DNA from: Chloroflexota bacterium
GTDB taxonomy: Bacteria; Chloroflexota; Limnocylindria; Limnocylindrales; CSP1-4
Assembly: GCA_016875645.1 (NCBI GenBank)
Contig: VGPE01000010.1
Location: 1-23,358 of the forward strand
Direction of reading: 5' to 3'
DNA: 23,358 nt
Made by a program: the position numbers and the translations under genes. The notes beneath the pieces are model-generated. The model ran no database searches. It was not told the origin of the DNA and saw nothing but the letters and a program-made list of their open reading frames with translations. This document shows, piece after piece, positions 16,626 to 23,358 of this stretch. Numbering within the stretch: position 1 is the stretch's first letter; each line of letters starts with the position of its first letter.

Positions 16626-17665
16626 CAGTTGACGCCGCCTTCGAGGTCCGCTTCCATCTCGTCAAGGTCGCGGCTGTAGGTGCCCGCCGAGAGGTACTTC
16701 CAGCCGCCATCGGGCAGGAGCGCGACGATCGTCCCGCCGCCCCTCTCGGCGGTCAGCTGGCGGGCCACGCGGGCGGCCGCCACGAGCACGGCGCCCGAAG
16801 ATGGCCCGGCAAAGATCCCTTCCTTGAACACGAGGTCGCGGAGCGCAGAGATCGCGTCGCGATTCGAAACGAGGAACTTCCCATCGAGGAGCGAGGGGTC
16901 GAAGATCTCGGGCACGAAACCCTCATCGAGCGAGCGCAGGCCCTGCACGTTCTCGCCCGGCAACGGCTCGGCGGCGTAGACCTTCACGCCGGGCTTCTCG
17001 CGGCGCAGGAAGCGCGAGACGCCCATGAGCGTGCCGCCCGTGCCGAGGCCCGCGACGAACGCGTCGATCTCGGGACAGTCCGAGAGGATCTCGGGCCCCG
17101 TCGTCTCCTCGTGGGCGCGGGGGTTCGCCTGGTTGCCGTACTGGTACGGCATCACGAATCGCGGGTCCTTGGCCGCAAGGTGCTTGGCCAGGGCGATCGC
17201 GCCGTTGGAGCCGAGTGCCCCCGGCGAATCGATCACCTCGGCGCCGAACAGCGCGGCCATCTGGCGGCGCTCGTTGGTGACGTTGTCGGGCATGACCAGC
17301 GCCACGCGATAGCCCTTGCGGCGCCCGATCATCGCGAGCGCAATGCCCGTGTTCCCCGATGTCGGCTCGAGAATGATCGAGTCCTCCGTGAGCGCCCCGC
17401 GCGCCTCCAGGTCCTCGACCAGGTACTTGGCGGCGCGGTCCTTGACCGAGCCTGTCGGATTGTTCATCTCCAGCTTGGCGAGGATCCGGACCGCAGGCGT
17501 CGGCGACATCCGCGGGATGGCGACCAGCGGCGTGTGCCCGATCGCCTCGAGGACGTCGTCATACCGGCCGCCGTGGGGCGCCAGGGCGTCGTGCGCGTGG
17601 GCGTGGTCGTCATGATCGGCCGGCGGCGCTGCCGGGGCCGGGTCCACGCGCCGGGGGAGCGCCAC
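16619..17665 (-). CDS. cysM: Cysteine synthase, CysM type (CysO-thiocarboxylate/O-phosphoserine)
   Basis: 348-residue fold-type II PLP enzyme: PLP lysine K75 in NPTGSVKDR, substrate loop TSGNTG (102-107), phosphate loop GTGGT (208-212), and GPSSGA (287-292). The segment LRSLDEGFVPE, with R244, matches the region holding the phosphoserine-selecting arginine in mycobacterial CysM, and the CysO-type neighbours support the same chemistry. The first ~33 residues are an extra tail rich in His and Asp (HDDHAHAH near 18-25), possibly metal-binding. GTG 17665 lies 2 nt after the carrier stop. A later start near YDDVLEAIGHTPL would remove the tail, but no strong ribosome site was seen there. Confidence 0.93.
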   Translation of the reverse strand: MALPRRVDPAPAAPPADHDDHAHAHDALAPHGGRYDDVLEAIGHTPLVAIPRMSPTPAVRILAKLEMNNPTGSVKDRAAKYLVEDLEARGALTEDSIILEPTSGNTGIALAMIGRRKGYRVALVMPDNVTNERRQMAALFGAEVIDSPGALGSNGAIALAKHLAAKDPRFVMPYQYGNQANPRAHEETTGPEILSDCPEIDAFVAGLGTGGTLMGVSRFLRREKPGVKVYAAEPLPGENVQGLRSLDEGFVPEIFDPSLLDGKFLVSNRDAISALRDLVFKEGIFAGPSSGAVLVAAARVARQLTAERGGGTIVALLPDGGWKYLSAGTYSRDLDEMEADLEGGVNWW

Positions 17666-17667
17666 GG

Positions 17668-17946
17668 TCAGAGGGTCCCACCCGCCATAGCCGGCAGGAT
17701 GATCAGCGTGTCGCGATCGTCGACCGGCGTCGAGCGCTCCTGGAGGTAGCGGATGTCCTGGTCGTTGAGGTAGACGTTCACGAAGCGGTTCAGCTCCCCT
17801 TCGGGCGTGAACAGCTGCCCGGACAGGCTCGGGAATCGCCCGACGAGCGCCTCGAGGACCTCGCCGACCGTCCTGCCGGACACGTCGACCTGCTTGCTGC
17901 CGCCCGCGTTGGCACGCAGGACCGGCGGAATGCGGACCGTGCTCAC
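17668..17946 (-). CDS. cysO: Ubiquitin-like sulfur carrier (CysO/MoaD/ThiS type) with GG-Thr-Leu tail
   Basis: 92-residue beta-grasp protein, e.g. VDVSGRTVGEVLEALVGRFP, FVNVYLND and the C-terminal LIILPAMAGGTL. The diglycine that becomes adenylated and thiocarboxylated is at 89-90, followed by Thr-Leu before the stop; mature carriers normally end at GG. Two residues would need removal before activation, as known for the QbsE/QbsD pair of Pseudomonas. GTG 17946 overlaps the E1 stop as GTGA. The position between an E1-rhodanese and cysM points to cysteine synthesis rather than molybdopterin or thiamine. Confidence 0.9.
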   Translation of the reverse strand: MSTVRIPPVLRANAGGSKQVDVSGRTVGEVLEALVGRFPSLSGQLFTPEGELNRFVNVYLNDQDIRYLQERSTPVDDRDTLIILPAMAGGTL

Positions 17947-19184
17947 TGGGGCTGTCGGCCCCCGACCGTGCTGCTCATGCCCATCGAGTTGATGGATCCG
18001 AGCACGAATGGCTCGTCGGCCCCCACGGTGGCGACGTGGAGCGGCCGTCCCGCCCTGCGAGCCTGGACGGCCTCGTCCGAGCAGACCGGGCAGTGCGGGT
18101 CGCGCCGGAGCCGCAGTTCCTGGAACGAGGCGTCAAGGGCGTCGAAGAGGAGCAGCCGCCCGGCCAGCGAATCGCCGATCCCGAGCAGCAGCTTGAGGAC
18201 CTCGTTGGTCTGGAGCATGCCCATGATGCCGGGCACGACGCCCAGGACGCCCGCCACCGAGCAGCCGGGCGCGAGCTCGGGGGGCGGCGGCGTCGGGTAG
18301 AGGCAGCGGTAGCACGGGCCCTCGTACGGCTTGAAGACCGTCAACTGGCCCTCGAACCGGAACACGCTCGCATGGACCACCGGGATGTTCGTGGCAACGG
18401 CCGCATCGTTGAGCGTGTACCGGGTCTCGAACGTGTCCGTCCCATCGAGGATCACGTCGTAGCCGGTGATGATCCGTTCCACGTTGGATGCGTCGAGCAT
18501 CTCCTCGTGCGGGATCACCGTCACGTCGGGATTGAGCGCTTCGATGGTGCGCTTCGCCGAGGCGACCTTGCGCTCGCCGACACGGTCGGTCGTGTGGATG
18601 ACCTGGCGCTGCAGGTTCGACATGTCGACCACGTCGAAGTCCACGATGCCGATCGTCCCCACGCCGGCGGCGGCAAGATAGAGCGCCGACGGCGAGCCGA
18701 GCCCGCCGGCCCCGATCAGCAGGACGCGCGAGTCGAGCAGCTTTGCCTGGCCCTCGGCGCCGACCTCGGGGATCAGCAGGTGCCGGCTGTAGCGCTGCTT
18801 CTGTTCCGCGGTCAGTTTCGGCGGGAGCTGCCAGGGCAGACCCATCGTCTTCCACTGCTGGAACCCGCCCGACATGTTGGTGACGTTGGAATATCCCATC
18901 TGGAGCATCGTCATTGCGGCCAGCGCGGAGCGGGTGCCCGCGGCGCAGTACAGCACGATGGGCTGGTCGTGGTCGGGCAGCGCCGCCTCGATCCGGCTCT
19001 CGAGGTGCCCGCGCGGCACGTGGATCGCGCCCGGGATGTAGCCCTCGTCCCACTCGGTCTGCTCGCGCACGTCGACGAATGCCGTCTGTGGGGACTGCTC
19101 GCGGATGGCGGCGGCATCACCGGGGCCGATCTCCCGGATGGAGGCGCGGATCTCGCGCATGATGTCGGTGAAGGATCTGGCCAT
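17943..19184 (-). CDS. moeZ: Rhodanese-E1 fusion, sulfur-carrier activating enzyme (MoeZ/MoeB/ThiF family)
   Basis: 413 residues. An N-terminal rhodanese domain (~1-118) has active-site Cys80 in YCAAGTRS and the closing GGFQQW motif. The E1-like adenylating domain (~125-370) has GAGGLGS (158-164), DFDVVDMSNLQRQ (182-194), zinc cysteines C291/C294 and C365/C368, and C308 in APGCSVAGVLG. The last ~45 residues have no domain I know. It adenylates and sulfurates the carrier encoded next. In mycobacterial MoeZ the rhodanese is C-terminal; here the order is reversed. ATG 19184 lacks a close ribosome site, and ATG 19160 is an alternative. Confidence 0.92.
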   Translation of the reverse strand: MARSFTDIMREIRASIREIGPGDAAAIREQSPQTAFVDVREQTEWDEGYIPGAIHVPRGHLESRIEAALPDHDQPIVLYCAAGTRSALAAMTMLQMGYSNVTNMSGGFQQWKTMGLPWQLPPKLTAEQKQRYSRHLLIPEVGAEGQAKLLDSRVLLIGAGGLGSPSALYLAAAGVGTIGIVDFDVVDMSNLQRQVIHTTDRVGERKVASAKRTIEALNPDVTVIPHEEMLDASNVERIITGYDVILDGTDTFETRYTLNDAAVATNIPVVHASVFRFEGQLTVFKPYEGPCYRCLYPTPPPPELAPGCSVAGVLGVVPGIMGMLQTNEVLKLLLGIGDSLAGRLLLFDALDASFQELRLRRDPHCPVCSDEAVQARRAGRPLHVATVGADEPFVLGSINSMGMSSTVGGRQPQ

Positions 19185-19253
19185 GGTCGGTGCGGGGCTC
19201 CGTATGGTGGGTTGCCGGGCGGAGCCGGCTCAATGGTGCTGGGACGGGGCGGG

Positions 19254-19301
19254 GGTCGCAGGATCGCGACCGGGGTGATGCTCGCCGGCGGTCAGGCCGG
19301 C
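19254..19301. other. Two hairpins in the sufU to moeZ gap
   Basis: The 145-nt gap (19185-19329) is the longest inside the sulfur cluster. It has two perfect 6-bp stems with 6-nt loops: GGTCGC/GCGACC (19254-19271) and GCCGGC/GCCGGC (19284-19301). There is no T-run. They could mark transcript processing, attenuation or partial termination between the suf and cys halves. A weak minus-strand TTGAGC-N18-CACCAT upstream of moeZ is the only promoter-like pair I see. Confidence 0.35.
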
Positions 19302-19329
19302 AGACGACACCTGCACGAGGCCCGGAGCC

Positions 19330-19725
19330 TCATGACGCGGCTCCGCGCGCAGGCGCGACGCCCGACTCCGCGAGTGCGTGCTCGAGCGTGTCAAGGGAGA
19401 GCAATGCGCACTTGAGGCGCGCGGGGCTGATCTCGATCCCGAGGAGGTCCAGCAGGTCCTGCGTGGTCAGCTTGGCGACCGCGTCCACGGGCTTGCCCTT
19501 GATCTCGTCGGTCAGCAGCGACGCACTGGCCTGGCTGATCGCGCAGCCGCGCCCCGTGAACCCCACCTCGGCGACGACGCCGTCGCGGATGCCCAGCATC
19601 ATCGTGATCCGGTCGCCACACAGCGGATTGGCGCCCTCGTAGGTTGCGGTGGGCTGCTCGAGCACCCCGAAGTTGTGGGGCCGGCGGTAGTGCTCGAGGA
19701 TGTAGTCGCGGTACAGATCGTCCAT
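19330..19725 (-). CDS. sufU: SufU-type Fe-S scaffold/sulfur-transfer protein (compact)
   Basis: 131 residues. It receives sulfur from SufS, using a zinc site of three Cys and one Asp. C36 and D38 lie in NPLCGDR, C61 in GRGCAISQASASL, and C106 in PARLKCALL. The PARLKCA block is SufU-like rather than IscU-like, and sufS is adjacent. The C61-C106 spacing is 45, whereas Bacillus SufU (C66, C128) has about 62, so the usual SufU insertion is missing. ATG 19725 has AGGA 4 nt upstream and begins at the family N-terminus DDLYRDYILEHY; a longer in-frame version from 19818 overlapping sufS is not family-like. Confidence 0.93.
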   Translation of the reverse strand: MDDLYRDYILEHYRRPHNFGVLEQPTATYEGANPLCGDRITMMLGIRDGVVAEVGFTGRGCAISQASASLLTDEIKGKPVDAVAKLTTQDLLDLLGIEISPARLKCALLSLDTLEHALAESGVAPARGAAS

Positions 19726-19780
19726 CGGGTCCTGAAAGTCTAGTGCGTGGCTGTGGGACGTCCGGTGCGGGGCGACACCG

Positions 19781-21058
19781 TCAGTCCCCGAAGATCCGGA
19801 CCACCTCTCGGAGGCCATCGACCAGCGCGTCGATGTCGTCGCGGGTGGAGTACACGTTGAAGCTCGCCCGACAGGTCGCCGCGAGGTCCAGCCGCTCGTG
19901 AAGCGGCATCGTGCAGTGGTGGCCGGCGCGGATGGCGATCCCGAAGCGATCGAGGATCTGCGCCACGTCGTGCGGATGGACGTTGGGCACGTTGAACGAC
20001 ACCACGCCCCCGCGCTCGGCGGCAGGCGGCCCGTACAGCGTGAGTTGGGGCAGTTCGGCGCGGAGCGTGTCGAGGGCGTAGGCGATCAGGTCGTGCTCGT
20101 GGGCGCGGACGCGGTCCATGCCCAGTGCCATCAGGTACTCCGCGGCGGCGCCGAAGCCGATCGCGGCGGCCGCGTCCGGGGTGCCGGCCTCGAACTTCCA
20201 GGGGATCGCATTCCACTCGCTGCGGCGGAGATGGACCTCGCGGATCATCTCGCCGCCGGCCATGAACGGCGGCATCGCCTCCAGCAGCTCGCGCCGGGCC
20301 CACAGCGCACCCGAGCCCGGGGGCGCCAGCATCTTGTGCCCGGAGAACACGTAGAAGTCCGCGCCCAGCGCCTGGACGTCCACCGGCACGTGCGGCACCG
20401 CCTGGGCGCCGTCGATCAGCACCAGGGCACCCGCGGCGTGCGCCCGGTCCACCATCTCGCGGACCGGGTTGATCGTGCCCAGGGTGTTGGAGACCTGCGT
20501 GAACGCGACCAGCCTGGGCCGCAGCCGCAGCAGCACGTCGTACACGTCCAGGCGCAGCCGGCCCTCGTCGGTGATCGGGATGAACTCCAGGTCGCCGTCC
20601 TTTTCCTGGACCAGCAGCTGCCAGGGCACCAGGTTCGCGTGGTGCTCCATCTCGGTCAGGACGATCGCGTCGCTCTGGCCGATGGTGCGCCGGCCCCAGG
20701 TGTAGGCGACCAGGTTGATCGCCTCGGTCGCGTTGCGGGTGAACACGACCTCGTGGACGTCGGGCGCATTGATGAAGCGGGCGATGCTCGCGCGGACCGC
20801 CTCGTACGCCTCGGTCGCGCGCTCGCCGATCTCGTAGATGCCACGGTGGACGTTGGCGTTGTACTCCCGGTAGTAGCCGTTCACGGCATCGAGCACCGCC
20901 TGCGGCTTCTGGCTGGTGGACGCCGAGTCGAGGTAGATCAGCGGCCGCCCGTGGACCGTGGTCCGGAAGATCGGGAACTCCGCCCGGATCGCGTGCGGGT
21001 CCAGGGGCGTGCCGCCGTGCGGGGCACCCACACCGGGCTGCTCGGTCGCGATTGCCAT
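19781..21058 (-). CDS. sufS: Cysteine desulfurase SufS
   Basis: 425-residue PLP enzyme that takes sulfur from cysteine as a persulfide and passes it to SufU. Family blocks are YLDSASTSQKP, ANVHRGIYEIGERAT, FTRNATEAINLV, TEMEHHANLVPW, IDGAQAVPHVPVD, the PLP lysine in FSGHKM, the ring block RRSEWNAIPWKFEAGTPD, and catalytic C382 in RAGHHCTMPLHERL. The short RAGHHC loop marks the SufS group (type II). ATG 21058 is preceded by GGAGAG with 7-nt spacing and lies 27 nt after sufC. About 20 N-terminal residues before PLDPHAIRAEFP are an unstructured extension. Confidence 0.97.
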   Translation of the reverse strand: MAIATEQPGVGAPHGGTPLDPHAIRAEFPIFRTTVHGRPLIYLDSASTSQKPQAVLDAVNGYYREYNANVHRGIYEIGERATEAYEAVRASIARFINAPDVHEVVFTRNATEAINLVAYTWGRRTIGQSDAIVLTEMEHHANLVPWQLLVQEKDGDLEFIPITDEGRLRLDVYDVLLRLRPRLVAFTQVSNTLGTINPVREMVDRAHAAGALVLIDGAQAVPHVPVDVQALGADFYVFSGHKMLAPPGSGALWARRELLEAMPPFMAGGEMIREVHLRRSEWNAIPWKFEAGTPDAAAAIGFGAAAEYLMALGMDRVRAHEHDLIAYALDTLRAELPQLTLYGPPAAERGGVVSFNVPNVHPHDVAQILDRFGIAIRAGHHCTMPLHERLDLAATCRASFNVYSTRDDIDALVDGLREVVRIFGD

Positions 21059-21085
21059 CGTCGTGCTCTCCGTAGGGTGTCGGCG

Positions 21086-21960
<875 letters not shown>

Positions 21961-21964
<4 letters not shown>

Positions 21965-22608
21965 GTTCGGGTCAGGGCTCCGGTCAGAGTGGAGGTCGGG
22001 ATGGACTGAGCCGGCATGGCCGGCGAGACCCCGAGGGATGGGATGAGGTCGGCCAGAGTCATGGAGTCCAGGGCGCCCGTCACGGCATCCCGGACCCGGA
22101 CCCAGAGGACATTCACGGTGCAGCGCGAGCTGCGATCGCAGATGACCGCGTGCTCGGCGTCCTCGCTGGCACAGACCATCGGGGCGATGGGTCCCTCCAG
22201 CGCGCGCAGGATCTCGCTCATGCGGATCTTGCCGGGGGCGCGGCTCAACTCATACCCGCCCCGGGCGCCGCGCGTGCTGTGCACCAGGCCGGCGTCACGC
22301 AGGCTCATGACCAGCTGTTCCAGGTAGGCCCGGGGCAGGTCCTCTTCAAGCGCGATCTCCGCAAGCGACGCCGGGCCCCTCCCGGCCCGCTGCCCCAGCT
22401 GGACCATCAGCCGCACTCCGTACTCGGCCTTGGTCGAGAACGACAGGACACCGGTTCCATGGAAGACGGGACGAGCAGTCAGGGGGTGGATCCTCGAGGT
22501 GCCGACGGTGGATGGGTTCCGGTCCGGCGCGACTTCGGGAGGGGGGCCCCGAGCGCGCCGGATCCAGAGGCGACGGCCTCGGTCGGATGAGGAGGGAATT
22601 CCGACCAA
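21961..22608 (-). CDS. Rrf2-family transcriptional regulator (Fe-S sensing SufR/IscR-like)
   Basis: Winged-helix regulator. The conserved part begins at LSFSTKAEYGVRLMVQLG and continues PRAYLEQLVMSLRDAGLVHSTRGARGGYEL (typical Rrf2 recognition region and wing). A cluster C-x10-C-x5-C follows in VCASEDAEHAVICDRSSRC, as expected for a [2Fe-2S] ligand set. The start is unclear. TTG 22608 gives a 53-residue non-homologous N-tail and lies inside the operator candidate; the only later in-frame options before helix 1 are CTG codons, including CTG 22446, right at the domain start. I keep the longest frame. First gene of the suf-cys cluster, it probably controls its own operon. Confidence 0.88.
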
Positions 22609-22618
22609 TTCCGTCGGA
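22600..22618. promoter_or_regulatory. Candidate Rrf2 operator, inverted repeat TCCGAC-N7-GTCGGA
   Basis: Perfect 6-bp inverted repeat with 7-bp AT-richer spacer, lying over the predicted transcription start (~22616) of the promoter at 22623-22651. A further half-site-like GTCGGAT occurs at 22582-22588. Its position just downstream of -10 fits repression by the Rrf2 protein encoded downstream. Regulator-site pairing is inference. Confidence 0.55.
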
Positions 22619-22622
22619 TATG

Positions 22623-22651
22623 AGTCTAGCCCTGAATCGGATGGACGTCAA
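22623..22651 (-). promoter_or_regulatory. Sigma70-type promoter of the suf-cys operon
   Basis: On the minus strand, -35 TTGACG (22651-22646) and -10 TAGACT (22628-22623) are separated by exactly 17 bp. This is the best promoter match I found in the window. It points into the Rrf2-sufC-sufS-sufU series, with the start expected near 22616. Confidence 0.75.
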
Positions 22652-22704
22652 CGCGGGCGGCGGCGCCGGTCGAGAGGCCCGTCAGGAGCGCGATGCCGCC
22701 GCGT

Positions 22705-23358
22705 TCAGTCCCTGCCGGAGGCTCCCCCGCAGCCGGAGCCGGCGACGTCGGCCCGCACGATCAGGACCGAGCCAGGCGACCCGTGGAGCACCTTGCGGGC
22801 AACGCTGCCGAGGACCAGCCGTCGCAGGCCGGTGCGCCCGCGCGAGCCCATCACGATCAGGTCGGCGCCGGCCGCCTCCGACGCCGCGAGCAGCTCGCTC
22901 GCGGCGTCGCCCGAGCGCGACTCGGCCCGCGAATCGACGCCTGCCGCCGCCAGCCGCGCTGCCGCGGTCTGCGCGATCTCGGCGTGGACAGCCAGTGCCG
23001 CTTCTTCCTGCTCAGCCTGCTCCCGGAGCACCTCGCCCACCATCGTCGGTGCGATGCCGAACGCCCAGGCGCGAACGATATGGGCCACGCTGACCACGGT
23101 CACCGGCACCTGCCGGGCGACGGGCAGCGATGCCAGGACGCGCTCCGACGCCTCCGCGCACGGGGAGCCGTCGGTGGCGAACACGATCGCGCGCACCGTA
23201 TCCCGCCTGGCGACCAGAACCGGGCACGGCGCCTCGTCCACGATCTCCTGCGAGACCGAGCCGAGGAGGGCCGATGAGGCCGGGCCCAGCCCTCGCGACC
23301 CCACGACGAGGAGCTCGGCGCCCCAGTCAGCGGCATCCGCGATGATCGCCTGCGGGGG
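22705..23358 (-). CDS. Tandem universal stress protein (UspA), 5' end outside window
   Basis: Open from the right edge to the TGA at 22705: about 217 residues seen. The end of a first Usp domain (ELLVVGSRGLGP ... LLGSVSQEIVDEAPCPVLVAR) is followed by a complete second domain from RAIVFATDGSPCAEASERVL to LIVMGSRGRTGLRRLVLGSVARKVL and GSVLIVRA. Both carry the ATP-binding pattern G-x2-G-x9-G-S. Such proteins bind ATP and respond to starvation or stress in the cytoplasm. The visible GTG at 23304 is internal to domain 1 and not the start. An 8-bp inverted repeat (GCGGCGGC 22657-22664, GCCGCCGC 22695-22702) lies just after the stop. Confidence 0.92.
   Translation of the reverse strand, partial: PPQAIIADAADWGAELLVVGSRGLGPASSALLGSVSQEIVDEAPCPVLVARRDTVRAIVFATDGSPCAEASERVLASLPVARQVPVTVVSVAHIVRAWAFGIAPTMVGEVLREQAEQEEAALAVHAEIAQTAAARLAAAGVDSRAESRSGDAASELLAASEAAGADLIVMGSRGRTGLRRLVLGSVARKVLHGSPGSVLIVRADVAGSGCGGASGRD

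Noticed and set aside
19726..19818. Longer SufU start overlapping sufS
   Set aside because: Extra residues are Ser/His-rich and not family-like; ATG 19725 has a ribosome site and matches the family N-terminus.

Overview
The window is very GC-rich (about 70% by eye), densely coded on both strands, and uses GTG, TTG and apparently CTG starts freely. The gene content (phosphoketolase/acetate kinase, a CysO-type cysteine pathway, a SUF locus led by an Rrf2 regulator, an ECF transporter) suggests a high-GC Gram-positive-type or Chloroflexota bacterium. No rRNA or other phylogenetic marker is present to decide this. I saw no tRNA, CRISPR array or insertion sequence.

Layout. (1) 1-524, minus: the N-terminal part of a K+ channel/RCK protein running off the left edge, divergent from a tandem-GNAT acetyltransferase (560-1576, plus). 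A 200-bp gap that may hold a decayed gene fragment follows. (2) 1779-6394, minus: a tight five-gene operon read as GrpB-PurK fusion, PurE, metal-dependent amidohydrolase, small membrane protein, zinc-ribbon NUDIX hydrolase. (3) 6450-10808, plus: a divergent operon of nucleoside hydrolase, ECF S component, EcfT, EcfA1 and EcfA2, probably a nucleoside or nucleobase uptake system. The two operons share a ~55-bp intergenic region in which each GTG start lies exactly 7 nt after a -10-like hexamer, suggesting paired leaderless promoters. (4) 10835-12061, minus: an MFS transporter. (5) 12322-14700 (minus) and 14766-15887 (plus): phosphoketolase and acetate kinase, divergently arranged, together converting sugar phosphates to acetate plus ATP. 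(6) 16131-22608, minus: a long sulfur supercluster read as Rrf2 regulator, SufC, SufS, SufU, rhodanese-E1 fusion, CysO-like sulfur carrier, CysM, JAMM peptidase. A strong promoter (TTGACG-N17-TAGACT) with an inverted-repeat operator candidate sits ahead of it. (7) 22705-23358, minus: a tandem universal stress protein cut by the right edge.

How the genes work together. The sulfur block joins Fe-S cluster assembly (SufC/S/U, without SufB or SufD here) to a complete protein-thiocarboxylate route to cysteine: the E1-rhodanese activates and thiolates the carrier, CysM transfers the sulfur to an activated serine, and the JAMM peptidase releases cysteine. The carrier ends Gly-Gly-Thr-Leu, so it must probably be trimmed before use, and the JAMM peptidase is the obvious candidate. 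The purine block pairs de novo synthesis (PurK, PurE) on one strand with presumed salvage (nucleoside hydrolase, ECF importer) on the other. The most unusual items are the GrpB-PurK fusion, the CysO tail with its neighbouring protease, the Rrf2 promoter/operator, the nucleoside-hydrolase/ECF operon and the compact SufU.
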